Below, piece by piece: positions 19,333 to 27,716 of a stretch of DNA of 64,000 bases. How positions within the stretch are numbered: the first letter of the stretch is position 1; each line of letters starts with the position of its first letter. Position numbers and translations under genes: made by a program. The notes below the pieces were generated by a model. That model ran no database searches. It saw only the letters and a list, made by a program, of their open reading frames with translations, and was not told the DNA's origin. The stretch spans positions 372,001-436,000 of the forward strand of contig NZ_CANMJE010000003.1 of NCBI RefSeq assembly GCF_947498095.1. Reading direction: 5' to 3'. Source of the DNA: an uncultured Shimia sp. (lineage in GTDB: Bacteria; Pseudomonadota; Alphaproteobacteria; Rhodobacterales; Rhodobacteraceae).

Positions 19333-20072
19333 GCGGCTTCTCTATCATTGATCTGCGTTTTCAGGGAGTTTGCGATGAGTTGCGGGATCGCTTTGGTTTG
19401 CCCCAAAGCCGGGAGGATTTCTCCCGCAAACCCAGCTTCGCGAAGGCCCTGCCGGACATCCTGTTTCATGTGATCCCCGTCCATCGCAAAGAACGGCAAA
19501 CACAGCGAAGGTTCGCGAAGATCCTCTAGAACTTCGGTCAGGAACGGTGCCTGCTCAACAAAGCCCGGAAACACGCCCGCCAAGGCGATTTCATGCGAGA
19601 GCGCGCGGGCAAAACGATAGGCTGACTTTGCGGCAAGCCGCCCTTTGGCCGATCCATGAGCCGCCAAGAGGATACGAACGTCTCGGGGATCTTGACCCTG
19701 ACTTTGCAAGGCATCCCGTATTACCTGTGCGGCCAAGCCGGGCAGGGCTGGTTCCAGTCCCAGCGGTGTCAGCAAGTGGCAGGGCGCGTCGCCCAAGCGT
19801 TTACGCAACGCGGTCTGGACGAACCAGCCATTCGCCATGAACAGCGGATACACCAACCCGCCTTTGCGCAGTGTTGCAACTGACTTTTCCAATGCATCAC
19901 CATTGGCCATCGTGGCGGATGTCAGTGACATGTCCGGCAACAGGGCCTGCACCCGCTCGCAGAGCGCCCCTAGGGCCGCCTCTGCCGGAAGCGGATCAGA
20001 CGGCTGACCATGCGCGACAATCAGCGCGTCAGTGGCTTGTGCCTTCGGAAAATGTGATCTTGTTCCAGACAT
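19329..20072 (-). CDS. CbiX/SirB-like sirohydrochlorin chelatase
   Basis: This 247-residue protein has two CbiX-like halves, each with a conserved His after a beta strand: His21 in LIVAHGQPSD and His139 in LLAAHGSAKGR. CbiX/SirB proteins insert cobalt or iron into sirohydrochlorin. Here it lies within the haem d1 operon, overlapping nirN by 44 bases. Haem d1 is made from sirohaem and NirE provides only the methylation steps, so a ferrochelatase role is the best guess (inference). The substrate metal cannot be told from sequence. Confidence 0.75.
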   Translation of the reverse strand: MSGTRSHFPKAQATDALIVAHGQPSDPLPAEAALGALCERVQALLPDMSLTSATMANGDALEKSVATLRKGGLVYPLFMANGWFVQTALRKRLGDAPCHLLTPLGLEPALPGLAAQVIRDALQSQGQDPRDVRILLAAHGSAKGRLAAKSAYRFARALSHEIALAGVFPGFVEQAPFLTEVLEDLREPSLCLPFFAMDGDHMKQDVRQGLREAGFAGEILPALGQTKAIPQLIANSLKTQINDREAA

Positions 20073-21621
20073 TGTACTTCCCGGATGGTTTGCGCATTGG
20101 CAACCGTTTCACGATTTCCAGCGTTTCGGCATCATATACTAGGACTTCGCCGTCGTCTTCCCAGACTGAAACCAGCGCATAACGCCCGTCCTTGGTAAAT
20201 TCAACGTGAGCCACGGTCTTGCCAATCGCCGGCTGCAGCGTTTTGACGATTTCAAGACTCTGCTTGTCGATGACGTGCATCAGGTCCCGGTTCGGGCCAA
20301 AGAAGACATCCGCCCAGATGTATTTAGAGTTCTCATGGCTGCGCACAAAGAACCCCGGTCCCATGGCTTCGATTTTCTTGATGGTTTTCCAAGTCGACAT
20401 GTCGATCACTGAAACCACGCCTCCGCGCATGTGCGGGGTTGCCATGACGGTGGTGCCATTGCGTTCCCATGTGGTGCCGGAACTGAGGTGCGGCATGCCG
20501 GGTAGGTCGAGGTCAGCAATCTTGTGACCGATCACCAGATCCACCACTTGACCACCGGTGCCTTCGGCCCCGTCGCGCGACGCGCCCATGATGTATTCAT
20601 AGGTCTGGTCAAAAAAGAAATCGTCCAGATAGTCGGGCAAGGTGATTTTACGCACCGGGAAGGGGATGTCGGTATGGGCCAGCCCCTCATCGCGCCAGTC
20701 ATGGGCAAAGCCGAATTTGGGCGGGTTGGCACCGTAAAAGATTTCCCAGATTTCCGGCACGTCCTTAAGTGCCAGAACAAAGCTTTCGCGTGGTGGCACC
20801 TGATAGACTGCAGACACCCGGCTCGGTGTGCCATCCTTGCCTTTGACCATTTGCACTTTGCCGACGGTCAGGTCTTCGGTGTTCAGGATGGTTACCATAT
20901 TGGGCAGATAACTTGCCACGGCAAGCCATTTGCCGTCACTGGACATGGCAATGTTGCGGCTGTTTAGGCCGGCGCGCACCTGACCGACGATTTGCAGGGC
21001 GTAGATGTCATACTTCTGCACCCAACCATCGCGCGACATGATGAACAGGTAGCGCCCCGTCGGGTCGTACTTTGGCCCACCATGCACAGCAAAGGGGGTC
21101 TGGAACCGATCCAGCACCTCAAAGGTGTCTCCATCCAACACACTCACGTGGTGGTCTCCGGTTTCCACCACCATGGTGATGTTCATGGGATCAGCATCCC
21201 AAACCGGTGCATCAACGGCGACATAATCGGGGTTCATCTCGCGGCTGGCGTTGATCTGGTCTTCGCCCCAAGGGGGAAGCACCTCAAGCGGGGTCTTCAG
21301 CAGCTCGACGATGGCGTCGGCGCCCTCCTGATCCAGATACTCGCTAAAACCGGGCATCTGTGTGGCGACGCGCCCATTCAGGATAACGTCTGCCAGATTG
21401 GGGCCGCGAATTTTGCGCAAGGTTTCAGGGATCAGGGCAGGGCCACTGCCGCCGAGACGGTCAGCACCGTGACAATCGGCACAGTGCTCGGCATAGGAGG
21501 CCGCAGGATCAGCTGCGGCCGATGTCACCAGCGACAGTGACATCAAGGCACCCGCCAGAGCCGCGCAAAGGATTTCACTCATTGGAAGGGAGCGTTCAGA
21601 AAAACTTGTGCTGCGGGTCAT
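20029..21621 (-). CDS. nirN: NirN, haem d1 dehydrogenase (cd1-like cytochrome)
   Basis: This protein of about 530 residues has a Sec signal, a cytochrome c domain (CADCH) and an eight-bladed d1-type propeller, similar to NirS but lacking its full active site. NirN carries out the last step of haem d1 synthesis, forming the acrylate side chain, in the periplasm. I start it at the ATG read from 21621 because GAGG lies about 11 bases before it. That overlaps the nirJ stop by 26 bases. A later start at 21582 has no ribosome site. Confidence 0.88.
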   Translation of the reverse strand: MTRSTSFSERSLPMSEILCAALAGALMSLSLVTSAAADPAASYAEHCADCHGADRLGGSGPALIPETLRKIRGPNLADVILNGRVATQMPGFSEYLDQEGADAIVELLKTPLEVLPPWGEDQINASREMNPDYVAVDAPVWDADPMNITMVVETGDHHVSVLDGDTFEVLDRFQTPFAVHGGPKYDPTGRYLFIMSRDGWVQKYDIYALQIVGQVRAGLNSRNIAMSSDGKWLAVASYLPNMVTILNTEDLTVGKVQMVKGKDGTPSRVSAVYQVPPRESFVLALKDVPEIWEIFYGANPPKFGFAHDWRDEGLAHTDIPFPVRKITLPDYLDDFFFDQTYEYIMGASRDGAEGTGGQVVDLVIGHKIADLDLPGMPHLSSGTTWERNGTTVMATPHMRGGVVSVIDMSTWKTIKKIEAMGPGFFVRSHENSKYIWADVFFGPNRDLMHVIDKQSLEIVKTLQPAIGKTVAHVEFTKDGRYALVSVWEDDGEVLVYDAETLEIVKRLPMRKPSGKYNVWNKITFSEGTSH

Positions 21622-22810
21622 GGCTTTTGCCTCGAAACGGGGTGACATGCAGACGGTCGGCGTCGTCGATGCCGATCTCAGCATTAGAGAGGTAACAGGC
21701 CGGGTCTTCGGCCCAGGGGTTGCCGGTCAGCTGCAGGGCGCGGATGCGGGTGTTGCCGCCGCAGACATCTTTGAATTTGCAGGCACCACAGCGCCCTTCC
21801 AGTGGGCGGGGACGGGTGCGTAGCGTGGCAAGCATCGGATCGTCACCGGTCCAAAGCTCTGAAAATGCGTCATTTTTGACGTTTCCGATTGTGTAGTCAG
21901 ACCAATAGGTGTCGGGGTGCACATTGCCCAGAAAATCGATGTTGGCGACGCCAAGGCCGGAAGAGTTACCGCCCCATGCCGCCAGATGTTCGCGCACATG
22001 GGCCACATTTTCACTGTCAAAATTGCGACGGATCCAATCCAGAAAATAGACCGCGTCGGCGTCATTGTTTCCCGTGACGATTTCCAGAGGGTGGCCTCCG
22101 TTCACGGATTGCCACGAGCGCTCCAACAGCATGTCCAACCCGGCACGGGTGCGTTTGTGTTCCGAGTCTTCGCCACGGTTCTTGTCGCCACGTCCGGCAT
22201 AGACCAGGTGCGAAAGGTAAAACTTGTCCACGCCTTCGTCATCGCACAGCTTCAAGAGGTCGGGCAGATTGTGCTGCGTGCCTTCGGTCAGGCAAAACCG
22301 CAGGCCCACTTTGACGCCGCGCTTTTTCAACTCGCGAACGCCCCGCACGGCATCGTTAAAGGCGCCATCCACGCCGCGGAACCAGTCATTTGTGGCCCCA
22401 ATGCCGTCGATTGAGATACCGACATAATCATAGCCGATCTCGGCCACTTCATCCGCGGCAGCGCCGTGAATTTTTGTACCATTGGTGGACAGCGCCAAGA
22501 CACGCACCAGTTGGCGCGCGCGTTTTGCCAGTGGCGTCAAGTACTTGCAGTCCAGGGGTTCACCACCCGAGAGGATCAAGGCCGGGACGCGAAAGCGGCC
22601 AAGATCCTCAAGGGTTTCCATGGCTTGCTCGTGGCTGAGCTCGCCGGGGAAGTCGACATCCGCCGATACAGTGTAGCAATGCCGACACTTCAGATTGCAA
22701 CGACGTGTGAGGTTCCAGATCACGACCGGCTTGGTCGGACCTGTGCCGCGCCGGACCCGCACAGGGGTCGGGGTCACGAGCTGGTGCATGTATTCGGTTA
22801 GGCGGAACAT
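21596..22810 (-). CDS. nirJ: NirJ, radical SAM haem d1 synthesis protein
   Basis: This 404-residue radical SAM enzyme has its FeS motif CNLKCRHCY at Cys38, Cys42 and Cys45, and SGGEPL follows. A C-terminal SPASM-type cysteine set reads [12 protein letters not shown]. NirJ removes propionate side chains from 12,18-didecarboxysirohaem on the way to haem d1. It lies 4 bases after nirH in the same operon. Confidence 0.93.
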   Translation of the reverse strand: MFRLTEYMHQLVTPTPVRVRRGTGPTKPVVIWNLTRRCNLKCRHCYTVSADVDFPGELSHEQAMETLEDLGRFRVPALILSGGEPLDCKYLTPLAKRARQLVRVLALSTNGTKIHGAAADEVAEIGYDYVGISIDGIGATNDWFRGVDGAFNDAVRGVRELKKRGVKVGLRFCLTEGTQHNLPDLLKLCDDEGVDKFYLSHLVYAGRGDKNRGEDSEHKRTRAGLDMLLERSWQSVNGGHPLEIVTGNNDADAVYFLDWIRRNFDSENVAHVREHLAAWGGNSSGLGVANIDFLGNVHPDTYWSDYTIGNVKNDAFSELWTGDDPMLATLRTRPRPLEGRCGACKFKDVCGGNTRIRALQLTGNPWAEDPACYLSNAEIGIDDADRLHVTPFRGKSHDPQHKFF

Positions 22811-22814
22811 GGGA

Positions 22815-23300
22815 TTACCCCCGCTTGCGGAGCCGCAGCCCCGTTTTCTTCAGGATTCGAGTCGAAACCAGAACGTCACTGGCCCGCAACGCGTCGCCAA
22901 GGATATCTTTGATCCGTGCGCGCTTTTCCTCGACCTCTTCACGGGATGATCCGTGGACCATGGCAAAAAGGTTATAAGGCCATTCGGGCAGGGCGCGCGG
23001 GCGCTCGTAGCAATGGGTGACAAACGGCAGCGCACCGATCAGCGCACCAAGCTCTGTGATCTGGTCGTCAGCAACATCCCAGACGGTCATGCCGTTGGCC
23101 GTCATGCCCAGTTTGTAGTGGTTTGGTGCCGCGGCAATCCGGCGGATCACGCCAGAAGCTTTCATCGCGGCGAGCCGTTCGGTTAGAGCGTCTTCGGGCA
23201 GGTTCAACTGTTCGGCCACCGCCGCATAAGGGGCGGGCACAAGTGGCAGCCCCGCTTGCAGCGCTTCGATGATTTGGCGATCTGTGGCATCCAGTGTCAT
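22815..23300 (-). CDS. nirH: NirH, sirohaem decarboxylase subunit
   Basis: This 161-residue AsnC/Lrp-like protein has an HTH-like N-terminus and an AsnC ligand fold. The family motif is [17 protein letters not shown]. NirD, L, G and H together decarboxylate sirohaem to 12,18-didecarboxysirohaem. The start is ATG at 23300, overlapping the nirG stop by 4 bases. A longer frame to 23348 is not needed. Confidence 0.85.
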   Translation of the reverse strand: MTLDATDRQIIEALQAGLPLVPAPYAAVAEQLNLPEDALTERLAAMKASGVIRRIAAAPNHYKLGMTANGMTVWDVADDQITELGALIGALPFVTHCYERPRALPEWPYNLFAMVHGSSREEVEEKRARIKDILGDALRASDVLVSTRILKKTGLRLRKRG

Positions 23301-23749
23301 GCAGCAACCCGAAACCCGATATAGAACTCTTGCAGTTTTGGAAAACAATGGACCGTCAGCCCGGTTTCCCGCTCAATCGCGTCAGCCGTATTGGGGATGC
23401 CCTCGGGCTTTTCCGTTGCCAGAACAAACCACATGTTCAGCCTGTGCGCGCGCTCATAATTATGCGCAACCTCGGCGTGGGCATTGACTTTGGTTAATAC
23501 GTCATCGAATTTCTCGGCCGGAACAGCCATAGCGCAGAGACAAAAGGCGCCCCCCATGGCCGCGGCATCAAAAAACGGGCCAAAACGGGTGAGATACCCG
23601 TTTTCTTTCAATGCGTTGATCCGTGTCAGCACATCGGTTTCACTCAGCCCAACCTGGTCCGCAATCGCCTCAAACGGGCGATGTTCTAGCCCCAGATCAT
23701 TTTGCAGAATATTGATGAGATCACGGTCGATCTGGTCAAGCTCACTCAT
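23297..23749 (-). CDS. nirG: NirG, sirohaem decarboxylase subunit
   Basis: This 150-residue AsnC/Lrp-like subunit of sirohaem decarboxylase has the motif HNYERAHRLNMWFV. Four-base overlaps with both nirDL and nirH indicate translational coupling in the order DL-G-H. Confidence 0.85.
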   Translation of the reverse strand: MSELDQIDRDLINILQNDLGLEHRPFEAIADQVGLSETDVLTRINALKENGYLTRFGPFFDAAAMGGAFCLCAMAVPAEKFDDVLTKVNAHAEVAHNYERAHRLNMWFVLATEKPEGIPNTADAIERETGLTVHCFPKLQEFYIGFRVAA

Positions 23750-24744
23750 GCTGCCACCTCGGGTTTGGCTGCGATCATCGCGCCGGTCTGTTTGAAACAG
23801 CGGGTCGAAAACAACGCTTTGTGTGGAACCCCTTTGAGCTCGGGTAAACTAGCGGCATTGGCAAGATGCTTCAGAGCCTCAAGACGGCTGCGGGCATGGA
23901 TCATCGAGTACAAACGATACGGCCACATTCCGGCAACGGGGCGGCGCTCATAACAGAGCGTTACACCGGGTTGGTCAGCGAGAACCGGGCCAGCCCTGGT
24001 GATCCGGTCCGAGGGAAGGTCCCAGACCACCATTGCATTGGCGCGCCATCCAAGGGCGCGGTGGCGCACAATCACGCCAAAACGAGAGATGATGCCTGCG
24101 TCTATCAGGGACTGAACGCGCGCCAGAACCTCGTCTTCCTGACGCCCCAACCTCGCAGAAAGAACTGCGAAAGGTGATGCGACAATCGGCAGACCTTGGG
24201 TCAGGGCTTGCAACAGTTCTGAGTCTCCGGGGCGCAGTGCCTCGAGGTTCACAATGCGTGGTGTGGGGGGAATGCCCGGGGCATCGCCGCCATTCAGACG
24301 GAACCCCAGATCAACGTTGAAAGGGCGCTCGAGCCGCAAATCCATCACACGAAGCCCGCTTTGGGCCTCAATGCGGGTTAGTGTGCTATCGACAAATGCC
24401 CGATCGGGACCCGTGGCAACGAACCAAAGGTTCCAGTGATCTTCACGCTCATAAGAGTGGTTCACGCCTGGCTGTGCACCGATCAATGCTGCAACTTCCT
24501 CGAGCCTTTCGGCAGGTGCGGCAACGGCCGCCAACGTGCTGGCCGAAACTGTATTGGGTGCGCAGGTTGCCCCGACCCGTGTGATACGGCCGCTTTTACG
24601 CATCCGCTCAAGGCGTTCGATGACCTCGTCTTCTTCGATCTCCAACTGGGCGGCGAGGTCAGCAAAGGGCTGGGGCACGATGGGAAAGTCACGTTGCCAT
24701 TTGTCCAGCAGATGGCGGTCAATCGGATCAGCGACGTTCTTCAT
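23746..24744 (-). CDS. nirDL: NirDL, fused sirohaem decarboxylase subunits
   Basis: This 332-residue protein is made of two AsnC/Lrp-like halves (about 1-160 and 175-330), corresponding to NirD and NirL of other denitrifiers. Each half has its ligand-site motif: HSYEREDHWNLWFV and LCYERRPVAGMWPY. The linker near GGDAPGIPPTPR marks the junction. It decarboxylates sirohaem together with NirG and NirH. The D-L fusion also occurs in some other bacteria. Confidence 0.87.
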   Translation of the reverse strand: MKNVADPIDRHLLDKWQRDFPIVPQPFADLAAQLEIEEDEVIERLERMRKSGRITRVGATCAPNTVSASTLAAVAAPAERLEEVAALIGAQPGVNHSYEREDHWNLWFVATGPDRAFVDSTLTRIEAQSGLRVMDLRLERPFNVDLGFRLNGGDAPGIPPTPRIVNLEALRPGDSELLQALTQGLPIVASPFAVLSARLGRQEDEVLARVQSLIDAGIISRFGVIVRHRALGWRANAMVVWDLPSDRITRAGPVLADQPGVTLCYERRPVAGMWPYRLYSMIHARSRLEALKHLANAASLPELKGVPHKALFSTRCFKQTGAMIAAKPEVAA

Positions 24745-24747
24745 TGC

Positions 24748-25893
24748 TCAAAGCCCCGTTCTGTGCGCGCGCGCTGTGAAAAAGATGCCCGAGGGGCTAT
24801 CTGCGTCAATTTCGCGAATTTTTTCAAAGGTATGCGTGTCGTAGATCACGACTTTTCCGGCATCCCGAACGCTGATCCAGACTTCGTGACCGCGGGGTGT
24901 GAACTCCATGTGCAGCACGGCTGGGCCGGGTTTGAACTCGTGGATGATCTCTTTGGAAACCGAATCGATTACTTGGATGGTGTCGTTCAGCGGGTGAGCA
25001 AAGTTAACCCAAACATGCCGCCCATCCGGGCGCGCCATGGCAAAGACCGGTTGACCATATGTCTGGGTGCGGCCAGTTTCCGTCAGCGTATTGCCATCGA
25101 TCCACAGAACTTCGTGGTGACCAACGGCGGGCAAGACAAATTCCGCGCCTGTGTGCGCCCAGCCTTCGAGGTGGGGCATTTTGTAGACCGGCATTTCCTT
25201 TTGCCCACGCCCATAATTTGGCAAGACACGGATTGGTTGTGGATTCTCGTCCCACAGGTCCAAAGCCGTCAGGCCGTCTTCACCGAACAGGCCGGTAATA
25301 TAGGTGCGTCCATTGGATGTGATCAGCGCGTCATAAGGGTTATCGCCCATGTTGGGAATTTTGGTGATGTTCGGTGTGTCTCCGGACATATCGGCAATCC
25401 AGGTTTCACCGGTGTCCCACATGGTAAAGACGAACCGGCGGCCCGGCGCGTCGACGAGACCGATGGTTTTGCTGTCGGTGGGGATGTCCAGAACCATCTC
25501 CAGCGTGTCGGCGTCAAAGATCCGCACGCCACCGGGTTCATAGTTGGACACGGCAACCAGTTTACCATCATCCGAGATGGCACCACCAATTGCATTGCCT
25601 GCCTGAATGACGCGGTTCGCAATGGTACGCGTGACGATGTCGACCTTGGTGAGTCCGCCGTCACGGCCAAAAACATATGCAAAACGCTCATCCGGGCTAT
25701 AGACGAGGGATGCGTGGCTGAGATCTCCTAGGCCTTCGATCCGGGCTAGAGCCGCGCGGTCGGATTGGTCAACCAACAGAACGGTCCCATTGGCGCGTTC
25801 AATAATTAGACCAAGGTCACCAGTGGCAGTAGGTTCCGCTATAGCTGTTGAGACAAAGAGCGCAGCCGCGAGGGTGAGGGCGAGCGATTTCAT
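24748..25893 (-). CDS. nirF: NirF, haem d1 synthesis protein
   Basis: This 381-residue secreted propeller protein resembles the d1 domain of NirS but has no c-type haem site. A Sec signal is visible (LALTLAAALFVSTAIA, cleavage likely after AIA). NirF acts in the periplasm, late in haem d1 synthesis. The start is the ATG at 25893, overlapping the nirC stop by 4 bases. I see no lipobox. Confidence 0.9.
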   Translation of the reverse strand: MKSLALTLAAALFVSTAIAEPTATGDLGLIIERANGTVLLVDQSDRAALARIEGLGDLSHASLVYSPDERFAYVFGRDGGLTKVDIVTRTIANRVIQAGNAIGGAISDDGKLVAVSNYEPGGVRIFDADTLEMVLDIPTDSKTIGLVDAPGRRFVFTMWDTGETWIADMSGDTPNITKIPNMGDNPYDALITSNGRTYITGLFGEDGLTALDLWDENPQPIRVLPNYGRGQKEMPVYKMPHLEGWAHTGAEFVLPAVGHHEVLWIDGNTLTETGRTQTYGQPVFAMARPDGRHVWVNFAHPLNDTIQVIDSVSKEIIHEFKPGPAVLHMEFTPRGHEVWISVRDAGKVVIYDTHTFEKIREIDADSPSGIFFTARAHRTGL

Positions 25894-26243
25894 TCGGTGA
25901 TCTCCGGATTTAGCAGGTAGCGCGCGACCCATTCGGCTTCTTCTTCGCTCATGAGCGGACGCCAAGGGGGCATTGCTGTGTCGGGCATACCGTCAAGAAT
26001 GATGGTTTTTAGGCCTTCGACTTCGTAGTGGCTGATGGTGTCCGCCCGCAGGTCAGGCCCAAGCCCACCTTTGAGCGTCAACCCGTGGCAGGACCCGCAA
26101 TCCTGATGCACCAAACGCTTTAGCGCCTGTGGATCAAGGGTTTCTGACGCAAGTGACGCGGTGGCGGCCACAAGTGCTGCTGCAAAGACAGCGCGGCCCA
26201 GCAAGCCAGAGGTCGGTTGGGATTTTTGTTTCAGGTCAGCCAT
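25890..26243 (-). CDS. nirC: NirC, small cytochrome c
   Basis: This 117-residue secreted monohaem cytochrome c has CGSCH. The signal region is AVFAAALVAATASLASE, and a candidate Met ligand lies in MPDTAMPPW. NirC donates electrons to NirS or takes part in haem d1 maturation. I chose ATG 26243. A GTG two codons earlier (26249) is possible. It overlaps the nirE stop by 8 bases. Confidence 0.88.
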   Translation of the reverse strand: MADLKQKSQPTSGLLGRAVFAAALVAATASLASETLDPQALKRLVHQDCGSCHGLTLKGGLGPDLRADTISHYEVEGLKTIILDGMPDTAMPPWRPLMSEEEAEWVARYLLNPEITE

Positions 26244-27003
26244 TTGCACTCACCGCTTCCACGGCAAGGTCATGTGGGTTTTCGGCATAAAGCGAAACAA
26301 CCTTGCCTATGATGAACAGGGTAGGGGCCTCCAGACCAGAGTCGCGAGCATCTTGTGCGACGCGACCGATGGTCGAGACCATGCGCGTTTCCTCAGGTGA
26401 GGTTGCGCGTGACACCGCCATAACCGGGGTGCTGGAAGACAAACCTTCGGTCATCAGCCCCACGGCAATCTTACCGATGTTTGAGACGCCCATATAAATC
26501 ACAACCGTGGTGTCGGGATCCGCGAGGCGTTTCCAATCCAAATCAAGGGTTTTACCGGCCTGGCGGTGGCCGGTGACATATTGAACGCTGGTGGCCAGGC
26601 CGCGGTGGGTCAATGGCACGCCAGTTGAACAAGATGCGCCCTGTGCGGCTGTGATGCCGGGGGCGTAGACGACCTCAATACCGCGTTCGATCAAATAGGC
26701 TGCCTCTTCCGAGCCGCGCCCGAAGATCATGGGATCGCCACCTTTTAGGCGGGCAACCTTGCGGCCCATCATCGCCTGTTCATGCAGGATTTCGTTGATG
26801 CGGTCCTGAGTCACCAGATGGTTCTTGGGGCATTTCCCAACGGCAATCAGCTCTGCCTGATCGGGGCACAAAGCCATGATTTCATCCGAGACCAGACGGT
26901 CGTAGACCACAACATCGGCGTCTTTCAACATGCGCAAGGCGCGCAATGTCAAAAGATCCGGGTCACCGGGGCCTGCTCCTATCAAAAACACTTTACCGGT
27001 CAT
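26236..27003 (-). CDS. nirE: NirE, uroporphyrinogen-III C-methyltransferase
   Basis: This 255-residue SAM-dependent methyltransferase of the CobA/NirE family makes precorrin-2 from uroporphyrinogen III, the committed step toward sirohaem and haem d1. Motifs are GAGPGDPDLLT at the N-terminus, ARLKGGDPMIFGRG and TGVPLTHRG. It has no CysG oxidase/chelatase domain. I chose the ATG read from 27003. A GTG at 27051 would add 16 residues that fit the family poorly. An NNR box lies about 160 bases upstream. Confidence 0.9.
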   Translation of the reverse strand: MTGKVFLIGAGPGDPDLLTLRALRMLKDADVVVYDRLVSDEIMALCPDQAELIAVGKCPKNHLVTQDRINEILHEQAMMGRKVARLKGGDPMIFGRGSEEAAYLIERGIEVVYAPGITAAQGASCSTGVPLTHRGLATSVQYVTGHRQAGKTLDLDWKRLADPDTTVVIYMGVSNIGKIAVGLMTEGLSSSTPVMAVSRATSPEETRMVSTIGRVAQDARDSGLEAPTLFIIGKVVSLYAENPHDLAVEAVSANG

Positions 27004-27164
27004 GGGAAATCTCACTTGCTGTCTGATGGATATTTGGCTGGAGCTGACCACACATGGATAGCTGGCCCTCGGCTCGCGGGGCGCAGCACCTGTCGGGTGA
27101 AAACCGTGCTGGGGAATCCTTGCGTCTCATGAGCAGAGATTGCCCCGTCGCAAAGATCGTTGCC

Positions 27165-27178
27165 TTGACAAAAGTTAA
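27165..27178 (-). promoter_or_regulatory. FNR/NNR-type box upstream of nirE
   Basis: TTGACAAAAGTTAA matches the TTGAC-N4-GTTAA form seen at the other denitrification promoters here. If it activates from -41.5, nirE transcription would start near 27130. Its last two bases are shared with the hairpin at 27177-27203. Confidence 0.65.
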
Positions 27179-27203
27179 GGCGCGCCAGATTTTGACGCGC
27201 CTT
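27177..27203. terminator. Hairpin terminator between cupredoxin gene and nirE
   Basis: AAGGCGCG and CGCGCCTT form an 8-bp stem around an 11-base loop. The plus strand has a T-run directly after it (TTATTTTT). The minus strand, which the cupredoxin transcript uses, has a weaker TTAACTTTTG tail. Confidence 0.55.
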
Positions 27204-27228
27204 TTATTTTTAGAATAATTCTAGAGAG

Positions 27229-27645
27229 TTAGGGTTCAACCGTTACCATGCCAATCATGTTTTGGGTTTCCCAGTGTGGACCGCATAGATAGTCCTGAGG
27301 ACCAGGTTCAAGAAACGTGAATTCAATGACTTCTTCGGGAAACGCGCGGTCGGATTCAGGCTGGCCAGAGCCCTTGACCAGAACGCTGTGGCTGGTGCGT
27401 TTGTCGACATTGACCCAGCGCACGGTGGTGCCAACCGGAACAGTGATTTCAGCAGGGCAGAAATTGTATTTGTACATGGTGACAACAGTCACGCCCTCGG
27501 CCTCGGTCGACGCCGTTCCAAAGATCTCTACATAGCGTTCTTCGGCTTCTGCACAGAGCGCGGTTTGGTCTTCGTCACCTGCAAATGCGGGCAGGGCCAG
27601 CACAGCCGGAACCAATAGGGCGGGAAGGAATGAAGTTCTAATCAT
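27229..27645 (-). CDS. Secreted cupredoxin (type 1 copper protein)
   Basis: This 138-residue protein has a Sec signal of about 22 residues (cleavage after AFA). Likely copper ligands are His86 (RTSHS), Cys121, His124 (CGPHW) and Met130. The His-Met spacing is one residue longer than in pseudoazurin. Two further cysteines (31 and 63) could form a disulfide. Its place between nirT and nirE suggests an electron carrier to NirS (inference). I cannot place it as azurin or pseudoazurin. AAGG precedes the ATG. Confidence 0.82.
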   Translation of the reverse strand: MIRTSFLPALLVPAVLALPAFAGDEDQTALCAEAEERYVEIFGTASTEAEGVTVVTMYKYNFCPAEITVPVGTTVRWVNVDKRTSHSVLVKGSGQPESDRAFPEEVIEFTFLEPGPQDYLCGPHWETQNMIGMVTVEP

Positions 27646-27672
27646 ATCAGGGACCTTTCTACCAAAAGAATA

Positions 27673-27697
27673 CGGCGGCCGACAGGATCGGCCGCCG
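27673..27697. terminator. Hairpin between nirT-like gene and cupredoxin
   Basis: A perfect 10-bp stem (CGGCGGCCGA with TCGGCCGCCG) closes a 5-base loop. On the minus strand it is followed by a modest T-rich stretch (TATTCTTTT), so it may end or attenuate the nirT transcript. Confidence 0.6.
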
Positions 27698-27716
27698 CAA
27701 ATGTCATAGAACTGAC

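Noticed and set aside
24436-25731. 431-residue open frame opposite nirF
   Set aside because: Shadow of nirF with no recognisable domain.
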